A stretch of 64,000 bases of DNA from positions 868,001 through 932,000 of the forward strand of contig NGZR01000003.1 in the NCBI GenBank assembly GCA_002197995.1, in the 5' to 3' direction. Shown here in pieces: positions 11,383-24,317 of the stretch (positions are counted from its first letter, which is position 1; each line of letters starts with the position of its first letter). The notes under the pieces are model-generated. The model was not told where the DNA came from, did no database searches, and worked only from the letters and a program-made list of their open reading frames with translations. This stretch comes from Gaeumannomyces sp. JS-464 (lineage: Eukaryota > Ascomycota > Sordariomycetes > Magnaporthales > Magnaporthaceae). Made by a program: the position numbers and the translations under genes.

Positions 11383-13327
11383 ATGGGTCGTCGTTCTGGT
11401 CGCGCCGCAGCGCGACGGGCAGCCGCTGCCCTTGGTATGTCCTTCCCGAACTGTAATTCCCCGTGCCAATTTTCCTGTGGCCGCATAAGTGCTCTTGGGA
11501 GGGGCCCAAGGGGTGGCTTTTTTTCCCCAAACCACCGTGAGCCGTCCCCAGTAGCAACGCGCCCTTCTGACCGAACCGCGCTTCTCTCGCGACAGAGAGC
11601 ACGCCCAAGACGTACGAGCCCATGGAGGACGAAGACGAGAACATGGCGGATGCGGTCCCGGATCCTGTCCCCGATCCTGAAGATGAGGACGATGAGGAGG
11701 CCCAAGATGCAGGGCAAGAAGAGGGCGACGCCGACAAGGAGGAGTCGGCGGCCGAGGAGGACGAGGAAGAGGAGCAGCAGGCCGGCTCGGACGCCGAGTC
11801 GGCCAAGTCGCCATCCCCAGTGCCCGTGACGGTCGTCCGCCGAAAGCGGCTCGGACGCCCGCCAAAGAACCGACCGCCGGACTGGGACAACACAGTCGAG
11901 GTGCCGGCGCGCGACCCCGCCGACGCCACCCCGCGCAGCGGCCGGCGGGGACGAGGTGGGTGGAGGGGACGCGGCGGGCGCAAGGGCGGCGCGCCGGCGG
12001 CACCGACGCAGCAGCAGATCGACAAGGAGGGAAACATGATGGACATCATCAACGACGAGGTCGCGCTGCCCGAGGACCCCGAGGGCGAGACCAAGGTGGA
12101 CAAGAACGGCAACCTGCTGGGTGGGCGAGAGTACCGCTGCCGCACCTTCACCGTGCTGGGCAAGGGCGGCCGCCTGTACATGCTGTCGACGGAGCCGGCC
12201 CGCTGCGTCGGCTTCCGGGACTCGTACCTCTTCTTCACCAAGCACCTGCGCCTGACAAAAGGTCATCGTGGACGACGAGGAGAAGAGGGACATGATCGAA
12301 CGCGAGATCATCCCGCACAGCTACAAGGGCCGCTCCATCGGAATCGTGACGGCCCGCTCCGTCTTCCGCGAGTTTGGCGCCTTCATCATCGTCGGCGGGC
12401 GCCGCATCGTCGACGACTACGAGGTGGCCAAGGCGCGCGCCGACGGCGTCGTCGAGGGCGAGCTGGCCGACCCCAACGACCACTTTGTCGAGGGCGAGCC
12501 GTACAACAAGAACCAGTACGTCGCCTGGCACGGCGCCTCGGCCGTCTACCACTCGGCCGCCCCCGTCGTGCCCCAGCAGACGGGCATATTCGTGGCACCC
12601 AAGAAACGCCGCGTCGCCGTCAACGATACGAACTGGATGCTGGAGCACGCCCGCGAAGCCAGGTAATTTCTATTCTGACCTGACCATTTCCCTACCCCGC
12701 GCACGGGTTTCCCCTGTGCTTTCTCATTACCGCTGTGCTGACTCTCCGTTCCTGGCCTGCGCGCAGCAACTTCAACACCATTCTCACCAACATGCGCAAG
12801 GCCAACCTTAATGGGGTTTACGACGTGCACACAAACATCATGCAGTACCCGGCCATAATGCAGCCTACCACGCTCGTGTGGAGCACGTGCCGTTGGAGCC
12901 AGCGGCGCCCGCCAACACGTCCAACGGCGGCAGCTCAACTCAGGAGGACTCGAGCGCCGCAGCGGACCAAGCGGCGGCGTCGACAACCCTCTTCAAGCCG
13001 CTGCCGCCTAACATCCCGCGTAACTTTCGGGTGGTCGACATCGCGCTCGAGACACCACCCGGCGGCGTGTCCCCGGCGTCGTACGATCTGCGGCCCAACG
13101 AGATTGGCGGCGGCGACTCGACCGACCTCCTCTCGCCCTTCAGGGGCCTCACGGCCGTGCCCGACGACATCAAGGACCTGCTTCCCCCCGAGTGTCGAGC
13201 CGCGTTCGACGAGGCCGTGGCGAGGGAGAAGGGATGGCACGCCAGGTGGGGGCCGGAGAAGGATGTTGCCTGCCGCAGGGACCCGGTCATCGACAAGGCG
13301 ATTGTCCCGTCTACTAAACTGCTGTGA
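11383..13327 (+). CDS. NPL6: RSC7/NPL6-type chromatin remodelling subunit
   Basis: Exons are 11383-11434, 11596-12662 and 12767-13327. With one extra A in AAAA 12257-12260 and one missing C near 12868-12869 the product is 559 residues. Exon 1 encodes only the basic start (MGRRSGRAAARRAAAAL). Exon 2 begins with a long acidic tract, then an AT-hook-like RKRLGRPPKNRPPDWD and an RGRGGWRGRGG stretch. The CRC/RSC7 core follows (EYRCRTFTVLGKGGRLYMLS, REIIPHSYKGRSIGIVTARS, FREFGAFIIVGGRRI, LTNMRKANLNGVYDVHTNIM). Rsc7 (Npl6) is a subunit of the RSC and SWI/SNF nucleosome remodelling ATPases in the nucleus. The C-terminal third holds a Pro-rich segment and ends KAIVPSTKLL. The core motifs are diagnostic; which remodeler it joins here is inferred. 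Confidence 0.9.
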
Positions 13328-14399
13328 TTTTACTCACGACATTGCCGATTGCCTTTTCCGGCCTCGCCCTCGCGCAGGAACCACCAAAGACTAAAGGGAT
13401 ATCTTCAGCCCAAGCCCGGGCTGATGGATTTTGTTTTCATTTTATCGACGGGATTAAGTTTGGTTTGGCGTCTCGAGGGTCAAGGGATTATCCGAGTAAT
13501 ACCTATCTTGTCTTTCTTAGATATATCTCGGTCTAGAGCAAACAATCTTTGAATCTCTAGTCTGCGGTAAGCATCTTTGTCATTCGAACGGCGTGTGTGT
13601 TTGATCACGTGCCATATGTTCAAGCATCACCTTGCAGTCATCCATCCGAGCTCAATAAGCAGCTGGCTTGTACAGGGCTGTTCCAAGGCAGGAAGCGCAG
13701 ATCACTTCCGAGAGTGGGAGCTGGGTTTTGCAGAAGCTCGTCCACCCGTGTGCGTCGTCGCCACTTTTCCATGTGCGTAAACCACTTGCGCGCCTCGTGA
13801 TCGGCAAAACGCTAGCGGGCGGTCGGCGTCATTTGTATCCCACCGTGCCCCGCCTTCTTTGGGGCGAGGAAGAGTGGGTGGGCATGGCGGGGGGGGAGAA
13901 AAGAAGACCCTGACGTGATTTTTGCATGTCAAAGAACGGATAATTGGGGCGGGACCAGGAGCAGATCTGCGTAAAGCAAATGCAACAATGGCGGGCTTAG
14001 CTACCATGGAGACCGTGGAGAAGCGGGCTTTTCTCGCAGCAAGGCCTCGGTTCGATAATCCAAGGGTCTTTCGTCGGCGTGGCTGGCTCTACATAATGTG
14101 AAGGACAGAGAACAGATGGCTAACGAGCTACTAAAAGTTGCTCACAATGCAGAAAACACGTGCCTTGTGCCGGAGAAATCTCCAGGAGATGAGACGATGG
14201 ATGGGTCACCGCGTCAAAAGAAAAGAAAGAAACAACCCAGCTGGTCCAGGGTTGGTTTGGTGTGTGCAGTGGCTGGCAGTCCGGGTGTTGTCTTGCGGAA
14301 CCTCGTGGGCCGAAAGGGGGCGACGGAGATATTCGAGAAACCACTGCTGCAACCCCTGCCCCCTTACCGTGTTCAAAATGATGTCGAGGCAACACACCC

Positions 14400-14424
14400 A
14401 AAAAAAAAAAAAAAAAAAAAAAAA
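14400..14424. repeat. A25 homopolymer
   Basis: Twenty-five consecutive A residues on the plus strand, within the gene-free stretch; one of four A-tracts of 18 nt or more in the window. Confidence 0.9.
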
Positions 14425-17400
14425 CAGACTGTGGGGGTTGCCACCGCGCAGCCCGAGTTTAATTCACAAACGGCCGGGTCATTCGCAAACTCCGGGCTGT
14501 CCGACGGAGGCGGAGGGACGCAACCCAGAAACTGCCTGTATTGTGTGTGTATGACCCCTCCATTACCAAGACGAAAATAGATGGAAATCCCCGGCCCGGC
14601 GGAGGTTTCCCGGCTGAGGGCGGCATAGCCTGGGACTTCGTTCCTTGCTTCTCCCCTCTTGGGTGCTTGGTACCCGGGTAGGTAGGGCAAGGTGGCGAGG
14701 CCCCTCGAGTATCATCGGACTGAAACCCCCTTGGGGCTCCGTCCATGCTAGAAGCTAGGGTTTCTTGATTGCCGAGATATTATTACGCTCTACAAACGCC
14801 GACTGATGCGTAAAACGCTGTACGACATCGACGGGGTTCGCTCGTGATTTGCGGCCGATCGCCACCCCCTTCATTCGTGTGAGCCGGCTTAGGCAGATGA
14901 CGATGCACCGTTGCTCGCGCGCGCCGCCGTGTGTGTGTGTGCACGCGTGTGTGCAAAGTAAAGTTGCAGGGGGAGTGTTCTCTGGCTTTTGGTCACACAG
15001 GCCGGGGCATCTCGGAGGCGGGCAGGACGGGTCCGGCAGGGTAAACCTATCACCCTACTAGTATGTGCTGTGCTAAGCTTGCGCGGCGCGCACAACGGCG
15101 GGTGCGAAGACGGCACCATCTCCCCTCTGGGCGGTTCCAGACTTTAGAGACATGCAGATCTGGTCCAGGCCACACGCACCATTCATTCATTGCTTGCGCG
15201 CGCTCGCCCTCTGCTCATCTGATGCCCGGGATAGGCCCAAGACTTTATTTTTATTTTTTTTCTGTAGCTCACATATTTGTTTGCCCGCTAATGCGTGCCG
15301 TCTTTGCATATATTGCGTCGATTGGCCCGGTTGGACTGGCTTTAACGGGATCGATGTGCATACAGAAAAGCAATGCGTATGTACGGAGAGCAGCTTCTGG
15401 TGTGGAATTGGAGCTTTTATGGTGTGGTGGGGGTTTAGGTCGACTCGTCCTGATGCCCAAAGGAAGAGAACGAAGAAGTGGAAGAGAAAGCCATCCAAAC
15501 AACTAAAAGCCTCTTCGGCCGGACCATCATCATTGTGTTTTGATCGAGACGCTGTATGCTGCAGAGGGGCATGCAGGCGCAGGCAGGTGGCCATCCACCT
15601 CATCGAACACAGGACATGACTTTCATGCCGTGCTACGGCGTGAGATTGCTACCTGTGTCATCTGAGGGACGGAAAGATGAAGAGACAGAAAAAAAAAAAA
15701 AAAAGGGGCAAAACAGGGAGATCCAAGCCTCACCCACTTGTGGTGTGATACCAAGGACGAGCCGCTTTCGTTAGCCATGTGGCACAGGAGGCTCCGGGGG
15801 CAAGAAAGAAGGAGACTTTGTGGAAACAGTGATCAGTTTCGACGCGAGTCCCCAGGTCCAGACATGAGCCACGCTCGTCGTCGCCTGTCAGAGTCACAGT
15901 ATTGCTGACCCATTCCCGGGGACAACTGCTTGTTTCTCATAGGTGGGACCTCCCCCGAAGGGCAGGTCTACTACTGCACAGAACCGCAAACGGAAGCTGG
16001 GAAAGAAAAAAAGGGTCAACTGCCAAACGTGGACTGACTGAGTGATGGGATCTGGGATAGCATGTGGTGGGCTCTGCAGTACATACTACCTCGAGATATA
16101 CGTCGCTTTTGGACGCCAGGCCCGGCGGACATGCACCAGACGGCAGCACAGCCTTTGAACCCCACCCGCCACCTTGACGGGGAAAGCGCACAAGCGACCA
16201 CTGCTTGCTGCAAAGCGTGTTCATGGAGAGCGAGCTGTTTTTGGTTATTGCAAAGGGGCGCTTGATTAACGATGTTGTATTCGCATGAAAGAAAGAGCTC
16301 AACCATCACGGTGGATTTTCGGCATCTACAAGGTTTGCGTGTGCTCGACAAGGCACTGAACAAAGCAAAGAGCCTGGCTGCCTGGCTGCCTGCCTTTGCA
16401 CTGACTCTGGCGGAGTTAACCGCTGCGGGGGCATGAGCCAGGTGGGCCACGAGAGAGCCGATGGAGGCGACCGACCAGCGGCACTGGGTCTGGCGGAGGA
16501 CGAAAAAAAAAAAAAGGCTTCACAGAGAGGATCTACACTTTATCCCTCATTCTTGGCGGCGGGCGGTTTTCCCCTGGGGTCTGTGCATGCATGTCGGCGC
16601 AGGTTGTGACCTAGGGCGCGCAGCCGACAACGGACCACGAGCATCATATCCAGATGTTTCGCTTCTTTCTTTTTGTGAGGGTACCTACTAGGGAGACGCA
16701 GGCCGTCGGCCCCGGTCGCAGGCCAAGAAAGCGTCCAAACGCACACGTGGTTGGGAAGAGGCCCTCGCAAAAGCACGGCCTAGGCCGGACAAGGGCAAGA
16801 CGCAGAAAAAAAAGAGCCTTTAGTTCCCAACTCTGCATCATGGACTGATTCATGGTGACGGCGGCGGGGCGAGTGGGAATCGGCACGCCGGCGCTTGCTT
16901 GCAGGGACTGCTGCTGCCGAGCTCGAGAAGCCCCAAGCCACCTCGAAAAAGGATAGTCAATCAGACAGACGGTGGGATTCCGAAGCTCTTGGGGAGCCGC
17001 CCTGGATCGCTTGTCTGCCTTTCTCAGCACAGGCCGTCGAGGCGGACCGCAGCACGAGTTGGCCTTGGCTTAGCTTCTCGTATGCACTTGCCTCTCTGCT
17101 CAGCGTTCAGGTAGGGCACGTCACGCTGGCTTTGGAGGAAGCTCCCCCCTGCGAATATTCCATCAAAGATTGAAATGACCCGCAGGATGGTCGGGTGGTG
17201 GGGGACGGGCGGTACTGGACGCCGGCTGGCTTGGTCTGCTGGCTCACGGCGGCTGGACGCAAACACGCCTCATCGGGCAGGTTGCACTGTCCGCTGGTTG
17301 TGGTGGTGGTTGGGGTGTGGGTGCACCGGGCTGATGTGGCTGCAGCAAATCGGAGAGTTGAACACCCCGGGGAGCCACTGATACTTGTTCACTTTGCTCA

Positions 17401-20400
17401 TCCGCCGATCGGTAGGCTGATGTCAACTTGGGGCCGGACCTGGCCAACCACGCGTCGGCACTCAACACCAAAAACGGCTGGCAGATGATGCAAGCTGGTT
17501 TGGCGTGGCGAGGTCGAGGCGCTTCTCTGTGCCATCCCCCTTTTTCTTCGGTTGTCTTTTTCTCACTCGCCCCTCGTGATGGCGGTGATGACAGACCAAA
17601 CCACCAAGGGAAACGCTGGTGCACATGGGGTTACGTGCCTGGAATACGTGTCTAACTGGAGGAGTCAGACCCTCACCTCTCCTGGACTGCTCCTCCATCA
17701 GGGCGCAGCAAACCCAAGCAGAAAGCCTTCCCAGGCTCTGGTCCCTGGCCCGATCGTGGGTGCCAGCGATTCCATCTCGGGGACACGGTTCCCCGCCCCA
17801 GTGGATAGGGCCCCGTTTGACGACGATGGCGGTGAAGAGCTTCGCCGCCACTTCGCTCCAGCGAGCCCACCAGTGGACGAGTGGGTTGATGGGCTGGCTG
17901 CCCTGTGCTGCAGCGCGTGCTTCTGTGGCCTCCCCGATTTGGAGCGGCAAAAGAGGGGGAAGGTGGGGGTTGCGCGTCAACTGCTACAGCAAAAGCCTGG
18001 CCTCGGATGGTCGGCTGGCCCAGGGTGCGCTCCCCCCTTTCACGGGCCTTTGCGCCGCTTGCTTCTTTGCGTGCCTGATTCGAGCCATATGCCGTCCCGA
18101 GTATCAACTGAGCTTTTTTTTTGATTTTTTTTTTTGAGGGTGCTGGAACACAACCAGCCTACGTTTGGGATCAAAACTGGGCTCTGACACTTCCCGACAA
18201 CGAATGCGATTGGAGTGCCTCCGGATAATGGACTTGGGATATCCCGGCCGGTGATTTTCGTCCGACAACCCTTTGGATTGGGTCAGACTGCTCCGGTGAG
18301 ACTGGCAGGAGGCAGAGCTGCGGCCAATAGCCTGCCCTGCAGGCTGACCAGGCGACTCTGAGGCACGGGCCTTGCTTGTTCCTCTCTGTGCATCCCGCCT
18401 CTCTTCTCGCCGCTTTGCTCTCTTTGTCCGTTTGATTTCTCGGAAGTGATAACAGGAGAGTGACGTTTACAATCCCGACAATTGCCACCAACCGGAGTTT
18501 TGGTGTAGATCGCAACCCGGGCTTCTCGACAAACAGCTACGGCTTCGGTACCCCCCACCCGATTAGGTTGCCGCTGCCAAATGATTTTATCAACCAGAAT
18601 TATCTGCTGGGAATAATCACTGGCTCTGCGCAAGCCCGAGCCAAGACCCCTCGCAATGGGCCAATCGCCAAAGAAGAAGATCGACCCTGTGGGGGCAGGA
18701 TACGGTGGATGGCGCCAAGCATTCAACGTGTTTGCAGTTTTTCTTTCTTTCATTTTCTTTTTTTCGCCCTCACTTGCCGTTCGACGCCTGTCTTGCATGG
18801 CGGTCCACTGTCCGATCTCAGTTTTCGGTTGTCTGGGTTCCTTCCCACTGGTGGAGCGCCCTTTGGAGCCACCACATGGTGTGTGCCAAAAACTCGGTGT
18901 GGGGAATTATCGGCTGCATATTTCGGCAAGCCCATTGGCCGACAATTCTGGGGCCAGGCATTTTGCAAGGGCAATTTCCCAACATTGAAATTTTTCTCCT
19001 TGGGAGGTGGGAGGTCCCCCCTTCTTTGGTTCCTGACTCGTAATAGGTTCTCATCCTGGTCCCTGCCCGCTGGTACCCGGACAGGGGTCCGCCAAGGGTC
19101 ACATGACACCAGGGGTGGTCGAAGCTGGTGGTTGGGGCGGTGAACATGGCTTGCATGGTTTGTCCTGTGCAGGGCAAGCAGGGTTTCTAGAAGGTTGGGT
19201 CCAAATGAAATCATCCTCCCTGCGCGCGCGGTGGGCGACGACTGCACAAACAAGTCACTCGTCGTGATCCACCGCCGTCTTCGATGTTCCATGGTGCCTC
19301 GATAGCGTGACTTTGATGTCCTCCCGCCCCGGGGCCATCCCATTTTCAGAATTTCAGGGTCCCTTTTTTGCCACTTGGCAAAGGATCCGAGACAGCAAGG
19401 CTGGTTGAGATGCAACTTGACTGCGGAAACCCAGACTCCCAGAGAGCATTCATCTTTTTTTGACTGGGCGAAACAGGGAGTCTGACTGGCTCAGGCTCAT
19501 GCGCGTGCTGGGCCGAGGATAATAATAACATGTCCGTCGGCCTGACCCAAGGGTCGACGCGCAGGTTGCACACGGTATCTAACCCGACTAGGACAGTTTT
19601 TTCTTGCCCTACCCTCTGGTCGTCTGGTCGCACCGTTTCGCCATCATGGATGTCTCAATGTGCATTATTCAATTTCTTAGCCGCTGCGTTTGCCTTATTC
19701 AATGAAGGTTCACGACCTGATTCTCGCAACCATCCGTCTTGGTCAATCTAGCGCGCAAATGATTCATTTTGGAATCTGTGACATGCACCATTGCTTGTTA
19801 TTGAAGGAATAAATAAAAGCACTTGCGCTGGGCCCATTCCAATCTGGAAAGGCCTCAAGAGGACAAGCTATGAATTTTGGTGCAGCTTGTGACGCTGTTT
19901 TTTCATGCCCGTTGGTTTGTGGCTTTGTGTCAAGCGCGCGTCCGCCCTTTCGGCACGCTGCCAGGATTCGTTTTTATTTTTATTTTTATTCTCATATTTT
20001 TTTTATTGCCCCCCTCTTTCCCGCATTCTGTCCAGTTTTTTTTTTCTTGCGTGTTCACAGTTCACATGGTTGTGGAAAATTTTGGGACCTGGGTTAGCGG
20101 GCCGGGTAGCAAATTCGTCCCAAATGGTGACGGTTGCCGGTGGGTACTGTAACATCCTGGCTGTCGAAACGAAGCAATCAGGGACGCATCAATAGCCACG
20201 GTGCACATAACCAGGACCGAGGTACCGGTTCGGGAACGGAAATAGGAGCAAGCCCTTCAGGGCCATCATTATTCCCCAAATGAAGGCGAAGTAAAGCAGG
20301 AACAGTGGTCGGGGCGAAAATATGTGATGGTCCCTGTTGTCACCCCAACGGTTCTAGCTTCCACCAGGGTGACCAGTCTAAATACAAATATCATCTTGCC

Positions 20401-22123
20401 ATAACAAGCCCCGACGGTCGGGCTTGAAATGGCGCTACCGATGAAGTATTGACAAGACATGATGCAGGCGCGTTGTGCATGGGAGCCTCGCTATGCCGGA
20501 GGATGGGCCGGCATTTGCCTCCATTGCTTGGGCACCACCAGCCGGATGAGCACGGAAAATCCCTCAGCACAGATGTTGCCTCTCCCGAGGTACTACTCGA
20601 CCGTGCCGCAACTTTGACGGACGAGCGCGCGTCTGGTCAAGATGTACCTGCTCCTAGGTAACTGTGCGGGCTTTTGCTAGCCGTGGCAAGAGAGGGGCCC
20701 GTCCTACAAAATTGCGACGTCTTCACATGGAGGGACTGACGACGACTGACCATTGAAACGTTGACTCGGACGAGGGCCAACAGCTAGGCATAGTGGTGGT
20801 GGCTTGTTCCGACTTCTGGTGGCTCACAGGGCCCTGACACTGCTGCCTTGGGACAAGACGGGCGGGATGTGCGATGGGCTTCATAATTGTCTGTCCGCGC
20901 CAAACGAGATTCGCGTCCACCACGTCCGTGCCTCTTCACGCCGCGCTGACGAGTGTCTTGGTTGGAGCGTCACGCCACTCGTCGAACGTCGAGTCCCTCT
21001 GGCATGGCTTTTTTTTCTTTTTTTTCTTCCCCCACGGGCCATCCGAGGGGAGAAAGAAAAAAAGGGAGACAGAAAAGGAAAACAAAAGCCCATCCCTGCC
21101 GTCGGGTGCTGTCGCCCAGGCGTGCTTGAACAACAGCGTCAAGCCTTGCGCAGCGCTAGAGATTCCAAGGGCTGCTTAGGTAATGAGATGCTGCCGTCCA
21201 GTTGCTACAGTTTTGTTTCCGAAAGGACCGGCTTGAAATGCGGTGGTGGGAATGACGCTCAAAGGGATGGGTCTGTTTTGTCGTGTCTGCGATGGGGCCG
21301 AGGGAGTGCGCCTATCACACACACCCCTCTAGCCGCTTGACCTCGGAACCCTTTTTTTGGACTCACACATCCGCGCACTCTCGGCCCTCCCTTATTTGTG
21401 GGAGCAGGACACCCCCGTAACAGCTCCTGATTTCGCAGGCGACCTATCCCACCGCCTCTCCCTCCCACACACCCAATCACGGAGCACTTGACCTAATGTG
21501 GCTCCGACTGCTATAGTGAGCACCAGGCAATGTTTACAGTGTGCTACTGACGGGCGTCCAGCAGCCGCCACAGTGCGCAGGGGGGCGAGGGGCGACTGGA
21601 ATTGGCTGGCACTGGACCACCGAGCGTCTCCGTAATCCAAACCGCCTCCTCCCACTTTTTTCCATTACATACGCCAGTTTGCCCGTTCGTCCACGCCCCC
21701 CAGGCGGCCCATCAATCATCTTATCCACCCCGGACACAGCGCACACCCCAGGGGCCTGTTTTGCTTGCGCTCGCTTCTCGTCATCACCACCCTGACCCTT
21801 GGTGTGGGCTCCCCTTCTTCTCCCCTTCCCATCCGCTTTTTTTCGTCCTTCCACCCGCCTTTCCTCGCATCCTCTTCCTCCTCTCCTTTCCCGATCCAGT
21901 CTTCCCTCACCATCTCGACCGACCCGAATCCGACAATTCGCGAAGTCTTTTCGAAGCCTTTACGACGACGACGACCAAATTCAGTTTTGTGTTGTCGGCC
22001 CTTTGGATTTCGGTGGCGTGCTGCAATTTTGACCTGAGCCCTACCGCTTCAGCTCTGTTGATTGCTGTGCAAGGCCGAGAGAGCTCGTGGAATCTTTCGG
22101 TTTGTCGCCGCGGAAGTCAGTTC

Positions 22124-22154
22124 GACCGACCGACCAACCGACCAACCGACCGAT
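22124..22154. repeat. GACC/AACC microsatellite
   Basis: A tetranucleotide array alternating GACC and AACC units (about eight units) in the presumed leader of the cyclin gene. Confidence 0.75.
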
Positions 22155-23016
22155 CGAGGAGGAGGCCTGCGCCTATTACGAACATCGACACCTACGTTGC
22201 TGCCAGGTCAGTCTTCATTGTTTGCTCACTCGCGCTGCCAACTGCTGCGAATTCCTGCCATGGCTGGCGGCTCGGAACAATTGCACCTTTCCCCCCTTGT
22301 CCCGCCCGCTCAAAAGACTCGCCGCGCCCTTCCCTTCGCTTTGGCACACCCGCGGATCTCGTTTGCTCTTCCACACACGCCGCCAGTCTCCCGGGAGTTC
22401 CCTGCCACATTGACGGCGTGGTGCCCCAATACCAAGGGCAGGAGTCAAACCTCTTGAACCTTGGTGCCCCTCACAGCAACAACAAGGTCTCAGGGCGGCC
22501 TGGCGTAGAATCTTGTTTCCGTCAATCCAGCATCCACACGGCCAATTTCCTACCATTTCTAGGGGTTGGTTCGGCTCATTTGCAGCTTTCAATTTTCCTC
22601 AAGCACCTCAACCCTTTATTGACTCGAAAACCAACTTCCACATCCATCATTACCAGCGGCCCTCGAGCGAGAGGCTGGGCCTAAGCCGCCGGCTGCGAGT
22701 TACTTGGCATCCGAGCGAAAATTCGTACTGACAACAGCCCTATTTAAGTGCGTCGTTGCTCGTTAATATTTCTCTACAACGGCCAAATACTGCGTTTGGC
22801 CGACATTTCACCACCATCTTTCATTCACCGACCCCGACGAGCCTCACGACCCTGCACGACCAAGTGACCGACACAGCAACGTCGGTTGTCTTGACGCTGC
22901 ACTCTCTCGACTTTAATTTCGTCTCCCCGACCGTCGATATCTCTCACATCGACGAACCTTAGCTGCCATTATTCGAAAGATCTCTCTAGTCTGCATCGCA
23001 CTGGAGAATCCTATCT

Positions 23017-23037
23017 ATGGCTTGCTTTTCCAGATAA
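23017..23037 (+). promoter_or_regulatory. Upstream ORF (6 codons) before the cyclin
   Basis: An ATG at 23017 opens the frame MACFSR and stops at 23037. No other ATG lies between it and the cyclin start at 23238, so if this part of the leader is retained in mRNA, scanning ribosomes meet this uORF last. It overlaps a possible splice acceptor (TTTTCCAG), so it may be removed in some transcripts. Confidence 0.4.
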
Positions 23038-23237
23038 ACCTCGGTCTCTACCTCTCGTCTCAGACGACTCGTCTGCTCGTCCGCCTTGAAACACAAGCCA
23101 GCAAGCTGTGGTCCAACCCTTCTTGCTGTGCCACATTTTCAGGTGCTTCAGTAGTCGAAGTTGTCGAAAGATCGGCAACCATCCCCGGAGACTCGGCCGG
23201 CTTGTCCCCGAGTTTCTCTCCTGCCAATCTGCCCATC

Positions 23238-24317
23238 ATGCCTGGCGGAGTCTGCGCTGTCCTCGACTATGAGGTCGAGCTGATGGCCGAATATGTTGCC
23301 GAGATGGCCACGCGCCTTGCCCTCGGAAACGCCGCTGTCTCTGCTCCCTTCCGGAAGTTCGTCTCCCAGATCCTCACGTCGACTCGACTTCCGAGTACGA
23401 CCATTCTTCTCGGAATGAACTACATGGCCAAGCGAATCAATATGATGAGCCTTGGCGGTCAGCGTCCCACAATTTCCGAGGGACAAGTCTGGCGCATGTT
23501 GACGACCGCCTTCCTTCTCGGAAGCAAATTCCTCGATGACAACACCTTCCAGAACCGCTCGTGGTCCGAGGTCAGTGGTATCGGTGTGCAAGAGCTGAAC
23601 ACTCTGGAGCATGAGTGGCTGGCTGCCATCAACTGGAATCTGTACGTCAACCTTGATCGGAGCAAGGACTACGGTGCCTGGCTCAAGAGCTGGAAGGAGT
23701 GGCAGACAACCAAGGAGAGACAGAAGGCTCAGGCTTCCCGCGAACGCCTCATGCCATCTGGTCTCCGGATCGACACCGATGTCTACACGCGCCCCACCGC
23801 CGGCTACTCGACGTGGCACCAGCAACAGGTTGCTGAGTATGAGCGCCTTCAGAGTCTGAACCTGAAGCGGAGCGAGCTGTCGCCGCAGAGCGGCGCGTCT
23901 GTGCAGGACGGATGGTACGCTACGCGCATGGGTGGCTGGTCCGCCAACCAAGCCCCGTGCAACATGCCTCTCACCCCGCCTGACTCTGGCTATGGCACGC
24001 CCGAGTACCTGAACTCGGCCACGATCAACTCTGCAGCCAGCCACAACGCCCAGTACAACGATTGGTTCTCCAGGGGCCTCTCATCTGGAACCTACTCGCG
24101 ACAGGCGCCGTACCAGCAGTCCGCTTCTCGCAATGCCTATCACCACAGCGCTCGGCATCCAGTCTCAGCACACACTGGATACTATGGTTACAGTCACAAC
24201 ATCTGGGATCCCAATGCTGCTGACTGTGCCTGTGCCAACTGCGTGGGCTCTGCCCAGCACAAGCCGGCCACCTACTTCGGCATGACACACGGCTACGGCC
24301 AGACCGTCATGGGCTGA
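23238..24317 (+). CDS. CLG1: CLG1/PCL-like cyclin (Pho85-type CDK partner)
   Basis: The frame is intact and gives 359 residues from the ATG at 23238 (MPGGVCAVLDYEVELMAEYV). A cyclin box spans about residues 30-155, with FRKFVSQILTSTRLPSTTI, LLGMNYMAKR, QVWRMLTTAFLLGSKFLDD, SWSEVSGIGVQELNTLEHEW and INWNLYV. This fits the Pcl/Clg1 class, which activates Pho85-like kinases in polarity, cell cycle or nutrient control. The remaining ~200 residues are low complexity (Ser, Tyr, Gln, Asn, Gly) and end with a short Cys patch (CACANC). The frame is open upstream to about 23022 but has no ATG there, so an N-terminal exon spliced from further upstream is possible. The leader is exceptionally long and holds a uORF. 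The domain is clear; the CLG1 assignment is by overall similarity. Confidence 0.82.
   Translation: MPGGVCAVLDYEVELMAEYVAEMATRLALGNAAVSAPFRKFVSQILTSTRLPSTTILLGMNYMAKRINMMSLGGQRPTISEGQVWRMLTTAFLLGSKFLDDNTFQNRSWSEVSGIGVQELNTLEHEWLAAINWNLYVNLDRSKDYGAWLKSWKEWQTTKERQKAQASRERLMPSGLRIDTDVYTRPTAGYSTWHQQQVAEYERLQSLNLKRSELSPQSGASVQDGWYATRMGGWSANQAPCNMPLTPPDSGYGTPEYLNSATINSAASHNAQYNDWFSRGLSSGTYSRQAPYQQSASRNAYHHSARHPVSAHTGYYGYSHNIWDPNAADCACANCVGSAQHKPATYFGMTHGYGQTVMG

Larger units (their letters stand above)
13328..23016. other. Gene-free 9.7-kb stretch upstream of the cyclin
   Basis: No open frame here has a recognisable domain or composition that stands out from its shadows on the other strand. The stretch carries many simple tracts: A25 at 14400-14424, a GT run at 14929-14941, a GCCTGGCT repeat at 16372-16394, A- and T-runs near 15690, 16502 and 18112, and a T-rich patch near 19970-20045. 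From about 21400 to 23000 the plus strand is strongly C/T rich, as in long fungal leaders. I read it as the RSC7 3' flank, a long regulatory region and a long, possibly intron-containing, 5' leader of the cyclin gene. A non-coding RNA cannot be excluded. Confidence 0.5.

Noticed and set aside
17552..18137. Two overlapping plus-strand frames of 190 and 172 codons
   Set aside because: They overlap each other and a minus-strand frame, share no motif and have no splice or composition support.
21602..22684. Plus-strand open frame of 360 codons before the cyclin
   Set aside because: Composition (Ser, Pro, Thr, Phe, Leu) follows the C/T-rich leader; no domain and no ATG context or splice link to the cyclin could be shown.
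23148..24044. Minus-strand open frame of 298 codons
   Set aside because: Antisense of the cyclin coding region, with no domain and Arg/Gly-rich composition typical of shadows.
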